Source: Paratinospora sagittata (lineage: Eukaryota > Streptophyta > Magnoliopsida > Ranunculales > Menispermaceae). Taken from it: a stretch of DNA of 64,000 nt. The position numbers and the translations under genes are program-made. Below the pieces are notes generated by a model. It saw only the letters and a list, made by a program, of their open reading frames with translations, had not been told where the DNA came from and did not search any database. The stretch lies in assembly GCA_035771175.1 (NCBI GenBank), contig CM069602.1, forward strand, positions 11,679,116 to 11,743,115, given 5' to 3'. This document shows positions 22,614 through 34,083 of the stretch, in pieces; position 1 is the stretch's first letter, and every line of letters starts with the position of its first letter.

Positions 22614-23985
22614 ACTATAACTCCTTAATTACAAAGTCTTTTTGGGCTGAATGTTTCAGAAAACTATGTGAATTTAAGCAATCGGAAGGAGAAGAAGTTT
22701 AGGCAAGAGATTGTATGGTTAATGTTGCAGTGTGAAGCAAGGCAAGCCTTGGAAGGTTTTGAAAGTTCTTGAAGGATAGAGAGGGTTGGATACACCAACC
22801 GTTAATGCAAATCTAGCTAGCTGAACCTACTTCAACAACCATATGAGTCTCAGTGCAATAGAGAAAGTTTTGCTGAGATCTTATTATGTTCTTTGCTTCT
22901 TTCAAAATAGTTGGAGAGTGAGTTTACCTAATTTATAATAACTCTTTTTTTTGTCAAGTATCCATAACTGACCTACTTATGTACTGCAGAAGCTAATGGT
23001 TTTGATGTAGGGTTTAATTCTATTTCTGCTATAGAACTCAGATTTACTCTAGCCAAGCTAATATTAATATAAAATGAGTAACACTGATCATCTCAACTAA
23101 TTGCAACAGAAAGGTTGCAGTCTGATGTGGCATCAGGCTATTTTTTTAATTTTTAATTTTTAATGAACTTTTTTGTTATATGTATATGTAAAAGGGTATT
23201 GTATTTTCTTGAAGATATTTTTTTCTTTCTGAATTCGATAAAAACATCTGCATATTTTAGTGATTCTCTCCATTAATTTTCAATATTTTAATTTCTTGGC
23301 AAAATAATGTTTGTGAATCTTTTTTTTTTTTCAAAAAATAAAATAAAATAAAAATCTATTTGCATCATATGAATTTTAACTTTTCACGATTTCATTTGTT
23401 TAATTTTCCAAATACCAAAACAAGAGAAAAAAAAGAGGTAGATATTTATTTTGTAGCTTATTCAGTTATTCATAATTTAGCAATTAGCATATAATATATT
23501 ACATTTTAACGTCAGCCCACCGTTTATAGAAATATTCTCTTTGAAAAAGTTACACCTACATATATAACAGTATGAATTAAATTATTTATTATATATTTTA
23601 AAATATATAAATTACTAATATTTAATCACATAAAATTATAACGTTTACAATTAAACTCACATTTTTAATAAAAAAAAGTGTTAGACCAAACCTCGACCTT
23701 TTTGTTTGGCAAGAACACACAAAACGCCACGTGGCGCTACTCCAGCCACCCAAAATAACCCCTTAAAAATACACTCAAAACTAATCAATAATAATTCGCC
23801 AAAAACCAAAAAACAGAAAAAAATCTAACCCTTTATCCACGAGAAGCCTCAACCGTTAATCCAACTAATCCAACGGTCACATTCCAGAAGAAATCAGACA
23901 CCATATCCACAACACTCTCTCTAATAAACACACTCCCAAAACCACCACTCCCTCACTCCGACCACCACCGGCCCGGCACCGGAAA
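22614..23985. other. Shared upstream region between GDSL (-) and CHLP (+)
   Basis: This 1.37-kb AT-rich stretch separates two divergently transcribed genes and so should hold both promoters. A G-box palindrome lies near the CHLP side (23725-23736), and pyrimidine-rich leader-like sequence (TCTCTCTAATAAAC...) precedes the CHLP start. On the GDSL side a TATAA-like string read leftward lies near 22935. No other gene is seen. Confidence 0.6.
23725..23736. promoter_or_regulatory. G-box palindrome upstream of CHLP
   Basis: CGCCACGTGGCG is a perfect 12-bp palindrome around the CACGTG G-box core, about 250 bases before the CHLP start codon. G-boxes bind bZIP and bHLH (PIF/HY5-type) factors and are common in light-regulated photosynthesis genes. 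The functional link is inferred. Confidence 0.65.
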
Positions 23986-26248
23986 ATGGCATCAATTGCC
24001 CTAAACGCGCGTCTCTCCGCCCCTAACTCCGACCACAAAGCACCGGAATACGGCCGCGAAACCCTAAGAACCTTCGTCGGCCTCCGAAAATCCAATGCTC
24101 CAGAAAACCACCATTATTCCCTCTCTCTCACAAATTCTCTCCCACCTACTCGCCAATCCCACCAGAGAAGACTCCATATTGTCGCCGGAAAATCCAGCCC
24201 CAAACTCACTGGCCGGAACCTCCGAGTCGCCGTCATCGGAGGCGGTCCAGCCGGTGGCGCCGCCGCCGAAACCCTGGCTCAAGGAGGCATCCAGACGTAC
24301 CTGATAGAACGCAAGCTCGACAACTGCAAGCCGTGCGGCGGCGCAATCCCTCTCTGCATGGTCGGAGAGTTCGACCTGCCTCTCGACATCATCGACCGGC
24401 GAGTCACGAAGATGAAGATGATCTCGCCGTCGAACGTCGCCGTCGACATCGGCCAAACCCTCAAGCCTCACGAGTACATCGGCATGGTCCGCCGGGAAGT
24501 CCTCGACTCCTACCTCCGCGACCGCGCCGTCAAGTCCGGTGCCACCATCGTCAACGGCCTCTTCCTTAAAATGGACCTTCCGGCGTCGTCCACTGAACCC
24601 TATGTCCTCCATTACAACCTCTACGACGGGAATACCGGCAAGGTCGGCGAGAAAAAGACGTTGGAAGTGGACGCGGTGATCGGCGCCGACGGAGCGAACT
24701 CGCGCGTGGCGAAGGCGATCGGCGCCGGGGATTACGACTACGCGATCGCGTTTCAGGAGCGGATCAAGATTCCGGACGAGAAGATGGTGTATTATGAAAA
24801 CCTAGCGGAGATGTATGTTGGTGACGACGTGTCGCCGGATTTTTACGGTTGGGTTTTTCCGAAGTGCGATCACGTGGCGGTGGGGACGGGGACGGTGACG
24901 CACAAGGGGGATATCAAGAAGTTTCAGACGGCGACGAGGAACAGAGCGAAGGAGAAGATTTTGGGAGGGAAGATAATTAGGGTTGAGGCGCATCCGATAC
25001 CGGAGCATCCGAGGCCGCGGAGGTTGTACGGGAGAGTGGCGTTGGTCGGAGACGCGGCCGGGTAAGAAAACAAAATTTCTAAACCTTAAATACACTTAAT
25101 TAATCATAGAGTAATAATGAAGATACGTTAGGGTGTGGCACCTCGCCCCCATTGAATGTTGCATGTCTACAACATCTAAAAGAGTAAGATAAGTTGGCAA
25201 CATACTTAAAACATTTTTTCTTAATCATAAGCATTCTTCAAAAATAATAATAATAATAATAATAATTAGCATGGTTATATGAGAACAAAGAAAATGTGTT
25301 TGGTTAGTTGAATCTAAAAACACCTTTTAAGAATTTTATATAGAAATCAACTTGTTATTTTTTTAAGAAATGATAAAAAGTTGTATTCTAAAATTTTATT
25401 TTAGGATTGTATTTTTATTTTTGAATTACAATCTAAGTGCAGCCTTGCTTGAATCTATTGATTTGATTACAATCTTTTATGGGTCAATTGATAAATTCTC
25501 GTTGCTAAGGTAGCTTACTTGTTAGGCATCTACCCCTTCTCATGTTATGTAGAGGATTTAAATCTCTTCATCCTCCTGTATGACGAGTAGTTATTACGGT
25601 CCTTTTAGGCGCTTGTTGTGACTTTTTTGGGCCTTTGTTGTAACCATTTGTTTTCGGTAATAGTAGGTAGGACTACTTTGTGTTTAATTTATTGATCTAG
25701 AATAATGAACCCTAGTAACAAATATTATAAATTGAAAAAAAACAAAAACAAACTATTGGTATATTCTAAATAATAACATTTCAATCAATTTGAATTTATA
25801 AATCAATAAATATAATGATCTATGTTCCTCACCTTATATAAAATGCTACAGGTACGTGACTAAGTGCTCCGGGGAGGGGATATATTTTGCGGCGAAGAGC
25901 GGGAGGATGTGCGGGGAGGCGATCGTGGAGGGGTCGGAGAACGGGAAGAGGATGGTGGAAGAGGGAGATTTGAGGAAGTATTTGGAGAAGTGGGACAAGA
26001 CGTACTGGCCGACCTACAAGGTTTTGGATGTGTTGCAGAAGGTGTTTTACAGGTCGAATCCGGCGAGGGAGGCTTTTGTGGAGATGTGCGCGGACGCATA
26101 CGTGCAGAAGATGACATTTGATAGTTATTTGTACAAGACGGTGGTCCCCGGGAATCCTTTGGAGGATTTGAAGCTGGCGATTAATACGATTGGGAGCTTG
26201 GTGAGAGCTAATGCACTCAAGAGGGAGATGGATAAGATTAGTGTATGA
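23986..26248 (+). CDS. CHLP: Geranylgeranyl diphosphate/geranylgeranyl-chlorophyll reductase, chloroplastic
   Basis: There are two exons, 23986-25061 and 25852-26248, joined through GDAAGYVTKCSGEG by a GT-AG intron; the product is 490 residues. It reduces geranylgeranyl chains to phytyl for chlorophyll, tocopherol and phylloquinone, using NADPH in plastid membranes. A Ser/Arg-rich transit peptide covers about residues 1-65. The FAD-binding Rossmann motif VAVIGGGPAGGAAAE sits at about 81-95, and the family motifs ERKLDNCKPCGGAIPLCMV and YGWVFPKCDHVAVGTG follow, with the second flavin motif RVALVGDAAG at the exon junction. Exon 1 is markedly richer in G+C at third positions than neighbouring genes, which opens long meaningless antisense frames. 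The minus-strand GDSL gene lies upstream. Confidence 0.97.
25242..25265. repeat. (AAT)n microsatellite in the CHLP intron
   Basis: About eight tandem AAT units lie within the single CHLP intron (25062-25851), which is otherwise AT-rich and shows no gene. Confidence 0.8.
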
Positions 26249-27777
26249 TATAATATTAATTGATCATTAACAGGATTATTTTTCAGTTTTCGTTTGAGGC
26301 AAATGGATCTGATCTGCTGGTTGTTGTTGATGATGTTATCTCATTTATTATTGTTGCTTCAAATGTACGGAACTTTAATTTAGAGGGGCGCATCAATAAT
26401 TTGCTTACCATAAAGTGTATTTTGATGGAAAAGGTTTCAAAAAGGCTATTATAGTGTATGTTTTAAAAATTTTGGTTTTTTGTTTGTTGGGGGATTCTTA
26501 TCAAGTAATTGTTTATCGGTGCAAATGTTGCGTTAATTACATTGTTTTCTGCCTACCTCAATTTCAATTACACTTAATACAATGAGTACACACATAGGAG
26601 AAGGTCTCTCCATTAGGTTTTGGAGGAGGCTCAATTGCTGCCCGGGCTCCAAAGCCACTTGTACGGGTGGTCACCCTTTGGGTTGGGGTTGATTTCGGCC
26701 AAATATTAATCTAATTTAATTAGGTTATTGTCAAAAAATAAAATAAAAAAGTTATTTAGGTTGGGTTGAAAATATTTAACACAACTCAATAAACCCCTTA
26801 AATTCAGCCCAATCAAATAATTTTGGGTTGATTTGGATTGGGTTAGTTGGATAATATATTCATTATAAAATTATATAATTCAATCACAATATTTGTTTAT
26901 AATAATAATATCAATAGAGTAATAACTATTATTTTTTATTAGTTTGAATTAGTTCGAGTTAATTGTCAAATTTTGACCAAACCTGACCAAGATCATGTTA
27001 AAAATTTCTAAATCCAACTCAAAAGGTTCGGGTTAATCGGGTTAGTCGGTAAGATGAACACCTCTAGCCATTTATATCAGAATTCAAGCCCCCAAAGTTA
27101 AAGATTGCTGGGGAATTGCAGTATTGATCTCTTGAAGCTAAATGAGCAATATTATGGTTCAACAACACAATAAGGGTACTATTACATACAGGAAAGACGT
27201 TAGTAAGTTCATTAAATTATAAGATTGATACATGATGAGTAGTATTATAATAAAAAGATGAAGTAAATGAAGTTGGTGGTATGCAGTGTAATTAATTAGA
27301 AGAAGATAATAAAAGAATTTTAGCTTTTCAATTTTATTTTCAAGTATTTAGTCACGTTGCAGCCAATTGCAATTGCAAGTTAAATAAACATTCTTTTCCT
27401 TACAAGTTCCACAAACACATGACACGAACATTCTTCCCCAGAAATTCTATCTACTGAGAGAATGGCGTTTCAAATTCGTGGACCCATCAGGTGAAAAATG
27501 AGAACTTTGGTTTGGGCGGAAGACCAAGAAGGAACCAAGTTTGGTCGACCAGAAGCGTCCTCCCACAGCACCAATTCTGAATTCTGCTTTAATTTTGAGT
27601 TTGTTCTTTGAAGTGAGAATCCTGTTTTCATGATTTGATTTTATTTTATTGGGGGTACAAAAATGCTGTCTTTCGCAATTGCACATCATATCTTTGATAA
27701 AATTCCTAAATGAGTTTTCTTATATTTCTTGCTTCTGGTTTTTCTTTTCAGAGCTTGTCACTGTTATTACTTCATTT
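26249..27777. other. Intergenic between CHLP and uL18c
   Basis: This holds the CHLP 3' UTR on the left and the promoter and 5' UTR of the uL18c gene on the right. A leader-like pyrimidine stretch with a TTTTCAG acceptor-like site sits near 27750, so a 5' UTR intron is possible. A repeat-like block lies at about 26654-27068. No further gene is seen. Confidence 0.55.
26654..27068. repeat. Possible MITE-like repeat with GGGTT/AACCC motifs
   Basis: The block opens with GGGTGGTCACCCTTTGGGTT and closes with GGTTCGGGTTAATCGGGTTA...GATGAACACC, an arrangement seen in dispersed short plant repeats that start with A/GGGGTGTTCA-type ends. The terminal inverted match is weak and no target duplication was found, so the boundaries are approximate. 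Confidence 0.35.
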
Positions 27778-27934
27778 ATGGCAACTGTTGTCACTGTTCC
27801 TTCCCTGCAATTCAAAGCCCCGGGTCTCTTCCAAACTCGTTCAAATCCTTTTAACCATCTTTCCTTTCAATATAAGAGTAAGTGAAACCATGAAATGGAA
27901 TCTTGGCTTGCTAAATGGGTTTTTTTTTTTTTTT

Positions 27935-27965
<31 letters not shown>

Positions 27966-30122
27966 GGGGGGTGGAGGAATCATGATCGTTGTATGTATTT
28001 AGAAAGATGGAAAAAATTCTAGTTTTGGGTAAGTCTGGAACTGCAGCATATATAATGTTAGTTGTATAGGTGGCCGAGTGACTGAAGGCACCCACTCTGT
28101 TTTGGGAAATAAGTAAACCAATTTTTGTGGGCAAAAAGGCAGATGATTTTTTTTAATGCAATTTTTTTTTCTGTGTTTATTTTGGACTAAGCAAAGCTTT
28201 CCTCTATTCGTCAAGATTTGTCTTTGAAGCCTCTGGTGATTGAAGCAAGAGCTAGAACTCGAAAAGAAAGCGCAAAAGTCAGAAACCGGAGACTGCAAAG
28301 GAAGGCAAGGCCTCTTCTTCCATTCTGATCATATACATATTGTATTGATTTTGGTATTGTTAAAATAATTTGTGGCTGCTAACTATTGCATTACCATCTT
28401 GGTAGCTCAAGTATAGAGTCTTATATTTACAATTGTCCTTTCATGTTTTTTTTTTTTTTTCAAAAAGGACAAAAAAGATATTTTCATAATGCACAAATCA
28501 TAAACAAGATAATGAGGGGTTTGTGTTGTTGTTTTTTTTGTTTTAATTTTTTGCAAGGCTCGGTTAGCTGAAAGTTGAAAGTTTGCACATTGTTAATGTG
28601 CTAACTTTCCTCTCTTGAATGATTTAATGTTTGAGTTTTATAGAAGAATTAACATGAAGAAACATTGATTTCCCAAATACCTGAGGCTCAATTACTTCTG
28701 TGCAGTTGAATGTTATTGAATGGTTTGTCTTTGATATTGTCCAGTTGAAAATCTTCAGCTGTCCATGATATTGATTGTCTTTGAATGATTAATTCGTGCA
28801 TGCTATAGTCATTTATACTTCTAAGTAGAACTTACTATCTGCTTTTTTAAAAATAAAATAAAATAAAAAGAATGATTGATCAATCCATGTTATAATCATT
28901 TATACTTCTTCTAAGTAGAACTTACTCTGAGTTTTAAAAAAATAAATAAATAAGATTTCTTAACTTTGATATTGTTAAATTGATTAGTAAATTGTTGTAC
29001 TGCTTCAAGTTCATGTGTAAGTGCAGAAAATTGGTAAAAGCTTCCTCATTCAAGTACTTAACTGGAATCTGCCAAAAAAGTCTTATTATGGTGCATATAA
29101 ACCATAGTCATTCAGTTTGGTAGATTCTCAATTGAACGATCAGGAAACTCAGATCACTAAATTGATTTTCTGAATCATGTCTCCTTCTATTTGACCTATA
29201 ACAAATATAAACACAAGTAGCGTGTTCACAACCTGTAAGGTGCCAAACCTGATTACAATGTTAAAGATCTTTTTTCAAGTACTTTGTTGTGTGTGTCTTC
29301 AATTTCCATTCCCTCTCTGCAGTCTGGTTGCCATAAAAGTTTATTTAACAGAAAATTCAATTTCTCAAATCTCTATTTTTGTTGACATTTTCATGTTTCC
29401 CGTTACTTTCACCAGTTTAATGGCACATCTGCAAGACCCAGACTCTCTGTTTTCTGCTCAACCAAGCAGCTATATGCGATGTTGGTTGATGATCAGAATA
29501 AGAAGTGTATATTTTATGGAAGCACCCTGCAGAAGTCTATTCGCAATGATCTAGCTTGCAGCACCATTGTGAGTATTCTAATTTCTTGTGACATTTTATT
29601 AAGAAATTTGAATCTGACACTGTAATAGCATTAAAAAGTCGATGTAATTTCAGAAATTCTTTGTTCGTATACTTGTTTCCTATCAAAAGAAGAAAAAAGA
29701 AAAAAAGTACATTTTGTTCTTTTGTTTTAGATTATCATAAGTTTATATTTTGTGATTGGTCCAAAACAAAAGTATTCCTTCGTCTGATGAAATTCATTTC
29801 TTTCCTTCAAGTCCTCCATTCTTATTGTATAAACTCTTCAAACCTGAAACCAAATGTAAAATCATTAGTCTTTCATCTTCCAGTATTCTAACTTTTTTGT
29901 TATTTTACTAGAGTTAATATAACTATTCATACAGCAATTGACATTTACTCATATTGCCAACCTCAGGAAGCTGCAAAAAGAGTGGGTGAAGCACTTGTTA
30001 AGGCTTGCATTGATCTCAATATTAACGAGATATCATCTTATGATCGCAATGGCTTTTCTCGAGGGGAGAAGATGCAAGGATTTGAGATTGCCATTTCCCA
30101 ACATGGTTTTTTGCCACGGTAG
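27778..30122 (+). CDS. RPL18: Plastid 50S ribosomal protein uL18c
   Basis: There are four exons, 27778-27877, 28192-28304, 29416-29568 and 29967-30122, which join in frame to 173 residues. The first ~45 residues (MATVVTVPSLQFKAPG...) are a transit peptide. The mature part starts near ARARTRKESAKVRNRRLQRK and shows uL18 hallmarks: RPRLSVFCSTKQLYAMLVDD, STLQKSI, VGEALVKACIDLNINEISSY and the terminal GFEIAISQHGFLPR. uL18 binds 5S rRNA in the large subunit. Length and C-terminus agree with plant chloroplast L18. Intron 2 (28305-29415) begins with GC rather than GT: the exon must end AAG before GCAAGG to stay in frame with TTTAATGGC. Intron 1 carries a T25-G27 tract. Confidence 0.93.
27920..27971. 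repeat. T25-G27 homopolymer pair in uL18c intron 1
   Basis: Twenty-five T are followed directly by 27 G in the sense strand of intron 1. An uninterrupted G run of this length is very unusual in plant DNA and could fold as G-quadruplex in RNA and DNA. Such tracts are also sites of sequencing and assembly error, so the exact length is uncertain. Confidence 0.85.
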
Positions 30123-31785
30123 CTATGGGAACTGAGAGTGTGCTCCTCCTATTATACTATAAAAGGTCATATGATTCGAGGCAATGCAATAGTGATGAGA
30201 TGACATAGTTTCTATTATATTTTTCATCATATTCATTGTCGTCACATTATATTCAATCAATTAGATATTATCCGCTTTGAACCTAAGCATACACATCAAT
30301 GACACTACCTCTAGGCTCTCATGGTCTATTTCCTCCCACAGGAAAAAGCTCTTATATCAATACTGTTTTGTTAGATTTTGGTACTAAGGAGTAAGGGAGA
30401 AAGTTTATCTCTCTTGTATCTATTTTGGTGCCAAGAAATGAGGAATATGGGAGATACTGATTAGTGGTGAAAAAAAAAAAAAAAAGCTGCCCCTCTTTAT
30501 GTTTCTCCCGGACAAAACCAGGTTGAATGTTTCAGTTTTAATGTGAAGATTTTTGGCCAATTGATTGAACCTGTTCTAAGAAAATAAATGAGTTTTAAGA
30601 GTGCATCTAATGAATGGCATGGATAATAAACATAATGTTTTTAAAAATTTGCAACTGAACTTGAGTGGTTAAAAGAATTATGTTATTAAAATACATGTTG
30701 CTTTCCTAGAATATGTTATTGAAAGAGTGATTTATTTTAAATTAAAATAGTTAAAAAAAAAACTTCTAAATGGGAAAGTTTTTATCTTTATTTAAATTTT
30801 CATAAAATACAAGTAAATAAATAGTTAAAATATAATAAAATTTTAAAAAAATTAAATTGGACATTTTAACTGTGTATTTTAGTTTTCCACCCTTTATTCC
30901 TTTTTCCATATAAAATAAAACAATTAAATGAAAATAAAAAATGATGAAGTTTTTTATCCATTATTTTATTTTTTACTCTTCATTTTAGTTTTATAAAATA
31001 AAAAGAGGATAAATATCTAAAATTAATGGAATAAAAAAACTGAATTAGACAAATTTTTAACTTCTATTTGAATATAATTAAACAAAACTAGAATAAATAT
31101 TTGCAAATTAAAAAAAAAACTTTGAATTTGAAAAAAATTTAACGTCTATTTTTTTGGTTAAATGTTTAACATCTATTTGAGAATTATTAAAATAAAAACA
31201 GAACAAATATGTTCAAATAAATAATAAATAATTTTACCTCTGTAAACTTTTTACCATTTAATTTAATTTTTAATATAAAAGAGAATAAGTTTATTAAAAT
31301 AAAATTAAAAAAAAAAAAGCTTTCGATTGGGATTTTTATCCTTTATGACAGATTTTTGGCCTTTATTTTACTTTTTACAAAATAAAATAGAATAAATATT
31401 TTAAGAATTAAAAAAATAAAAGCCCTTGATTTGGAAAAAAAAAAAAAGGAAAATAAAGTAGGACAGTCAAGTATAGTATTATTTTACCAGTCCTCCTCGC
31501 ATCTTCTATTAAGATACAAAAAAAAATCTGTTGCAATGCAATTAAAACTTGCATAATATTGAATTGGATAAAAAAGGAGATGTGGAATAGAGTAACCAGC
31601 TCCTGGAGTACAGGATACTGACTTCAAATAGTCGTTGTTGAAGCAATCGTTATGGTGACGGTTGGTTTCAAGTTAAAAACCAAACTCGTCAATTCATATT
31701 AAACCCAACTTCTCTCTCCAAACTCTCTCTAACTCTCATTCCAATTTCATCTTCTCCTCTGTTTTCCTCTGTTCTTCCTTTGAAA
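30123..31785. other. Intergenic, strongly AT-rich
   Basis: The left end must hold the uL18c 3' UTR and the right end the promoter and leader of the DMP gene (CT-rich sequence about 31705-31770). From 30600 to 31450 there are repeated variants of 'TTTTATTTTATAAAATAAA' with recurring AAAATAAAATAGAATAAATATT units, which looks like decayed tandem or low-complexity DNA. No gene is seen. Confidence 0.6.
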
Positions 31786-32487
31786 ATGGAGCAACAGCAA
31801 GATGAAATTGGAATCAAAATCTACAATGCAACACCAACGTCACCCCCACAAGACAACACCATCACATCTCCCTCTCTCTACCCATCTTCTCCCCCTCCCG
31901 AAAACCGGACAAACATTGGAGAGCCCGCAAGAGGAGAACCCGGCCGGAAACGCAGAGCTGTGGCGAAAGGCGTTCAAAAGACCCTCTCCAAGACCTCGAT
32001 GCTTGTCAACTTCCTTCCCACCGGCACGCTCCTCACCTTCGAGATGGTTCTCCCTTCGGTTTATGGCAAGGGCCAGTGCTCTCCGGTAAGCACTCTAATG
32101 ATCAATGTCCTCTTGGGCATATGCACTCTATCTTGCTTCTTCTTCCATTTCACGGATAGTTTTAAAGGGTCAGACGGGAAGGTGTATTATGGCTTCGTGA
32201 CGCCGAGGGGGCTGGCCGTTTTTAAGCCGGGGCTCGGCGTGGAGGTCCCGAAGGACGAGCAGTATAAAGTCGGGTTAACGGATTTTGTTCATGCTCTCAT
32301 GTCTGTAATGGTATTTGTGGCAATTGCGTTCTCGGATCATAGGGTGACGGATTGTTTGTTTCCCGGGCATGTTAAGGAGATGGATGAAGTTATGGAGAGT
32401 TTTCCTTTGATGGTGGGGATTGTGTGTAGTGGGCTGTTTCTTGTGTTTCCGACTACTAGGTATGGAATAGGTTGCATGAGTGCTTGA
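31786..32487 (+). CDS. DMP family (DUF679) membrane protein
   Basis: This intronless frame of 233 residues starts at ATG 31786, the first ATG after the leader; the in-frame TTG two codons earlier is not a likely start. The N-terminus (about 1-65) is Pro/Ser/Thr-rich and probably cytosolic. The DUF679 region follows with QKTLSKTSMLVNFLPTGTLL, then about four hydrophobic segments including NVLLGICTLSCFFFHF, FVHALMSVMVFVAIAF and FPLMVGIVCSGLFLVF, and conserved YYGFVTPRGLAVF and CLFPGH. DMPs sit in tonoplast, ER or plasma membrane; some act in membrane remodelling during senescence, and the DMP8/9 branch acts in gamete fusion. The QKTLSKTS...FLPTGTLLTFEM wording fits the DMP2/3/4-type branch rather than DMP8/9, so I do not infer a fertilisation role. 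Confidence 0.92.
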   Translation: MEQQQDEIGIKIYNATPTSPPQDNTITSPSLYPSSPPPENRTNIGEPARGEPGRKRRAVAKGVQKTLSKTSMLVNFLPTGTLLTFEMVLPSVYGKGQCSPVSTLMINVLLGICTLSCFFFHFTDSFKGSDGKVYYGFVTPRGLAVFKPGLGVEVPKDEQYKVGLTDFVHALMSVMVFVAIAFSDHRVTDCLFPGHVKEMDEVMESFPLMVGIVCSGLFLVFPTTRYGIGCMSA

Positions 32488-33345
32488 AGAAATGGGTGTT
32501 TTGAGAGTGTGTGTTGGTGTGATTTGAATGTAGGATTTAATTATGTATGTATGCATTTGTGTTGGGTCATAATTATTTAGAATAATAAGTGTATGATGAT
32601 CTGCCTGTATTAATTGGTGTGACATATCACTCGTTGATGTTAAATGATATATTTATATTGATCCTTTTATTTTTGGTATTATGTGGGGGATTAATTTATC
32701 ATTTTTATCTTATTTTTGAAGGCGAGGATTGCATTTTTAACAACTTAAACATCGTTTAATGTAATAATGAGTTTTTTGTTTGTTTGATGGTAGAGCGTTA
32801 GAGGCGGTGTAGTAAAAATTAGTGGGACCCAAAGTTAGATAGCTTTGTTAATTGACGTTCATTTAGTACATACAAAATAATATTACATTGACATTCATTT
32901 AGTACATTTAAAATATACATCACTTTTATATATTATTAAATTATCTTAAATTATGTGTTAATATATAATTTAAAATTAATTAATAATATATTAATAATAA
33001 TATATACTTTAAATATACAAAATAAGCATTACTTGAACATTTTTTATGCATATATGATATAGGTACAGGGTGGCCAAGTATAGGGCCGATGGCCAGTGCT
33101 TCTTATTGGGACTTGACCCCGTTTGGCCGTGCAGGACAAACGAAGTTTGCCGTGAAAATTCACCAAACGAGGGAAAATAATTGTTTGGGCATCCCGCGCC
33201 TGTGTTTCCAATCGCAAATATCTGCATTTTGCAAATGCGATACCATGTTTGTGTTTAAACGGTAACCTATTATGTCCTTATTAATTCTTTAAAATACCAA
33301 ATCTAACCTTACTACTTTAACCTTATTATTTTTTAAGATTTTATT
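32488..33345. other. Intergenic 3' of the DMP gene
   Basis: This holds the DMP 3' UTR and AT-rich sequence. A segment at about 33060-33240 has CCCCGTTTGGCCGTGCAGG and other motifs reminiscent of hAT-type MITE ends, but I could not pair it with a second end. No gene is seen. Confidence 0.5.
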
Positions 33346-34083
33346 AACTTGTCTCAAATCAATCAAATTGCAGGTTATCAAAGAGTATATTTGACTATTT
33401 TATCCTTTTTATTTTAATCATCTTTTAAACTAGGATTAAAGTAATTCAAAAGGAGTTGAAATTAAAATGTCTTTTACCGGCGACCAGACAAATTGGTAAC
33501 CGATCAGTGACCGAAAAGTCAACTTAGCAACCGATCGATCAACTCGATCACCGATCGGTGAGTTTTTCGATATATTGTTTGGTCACTAATGATCAAAAAG
33601 TCATTTAAAGCACCTGAATTTGTAGATCTTTGCTTCCTCTTTCTGGCGCATGTTGAATTACTCAAATCGGAGTGAAAATAAAAAAGTTATAGTCATTTAA
33701 AATTAGTATATCGATGGGTCAATTCAGTGACTTTTTGGTATATCGTTTGTCCAATCGGTAAGAAAACTTCAAATTGTCATAACTATTTCGTTTTAACTCC
33801 GATTTGAGTGATTCAAGATGTGTTGAAAAGAAAAAAAAAAGATCTACAACACCGGGTGGTTTAACTAACTTTTCGATGATCGGGGATAGGTCACCGGTGA
33901 CCCAAAATTGGTAATTTTACATACATCGAGCGTTAAACAGGCACCGGACCTATCATCGATGACCAAAAAGTCATTTAAAGCACTTGGATTTGTATATCTT
34001 CGCTTTCTCTTTCCAACGCATCTTGAATCACAAAAGTCAGAGTTAAAACGAAAAAGTTATGGTCATTTGAAGTTTGCATATCG

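Noticed and set aside
24064..24612. 182-codon frame on the minus strand within CHLP exon 1
   Set aside because: It is the complement of a GC-rich coding exon with clear CHLP homology on the plus strand; the antisense protein has no recognisable family.
31780..31785. TTG start two codons before the DMP ATG
   Set aside because: Plant nuclear genes rarely start at TTG, and an ATG follows directly.
33060..33240. Possible hAT-type MITE end near CCCCGTTTGGCCG, and a candidate partner near 36190
   Set aside because: The two ends do not pair convincingly as inverted repeats and no target duplication was found.
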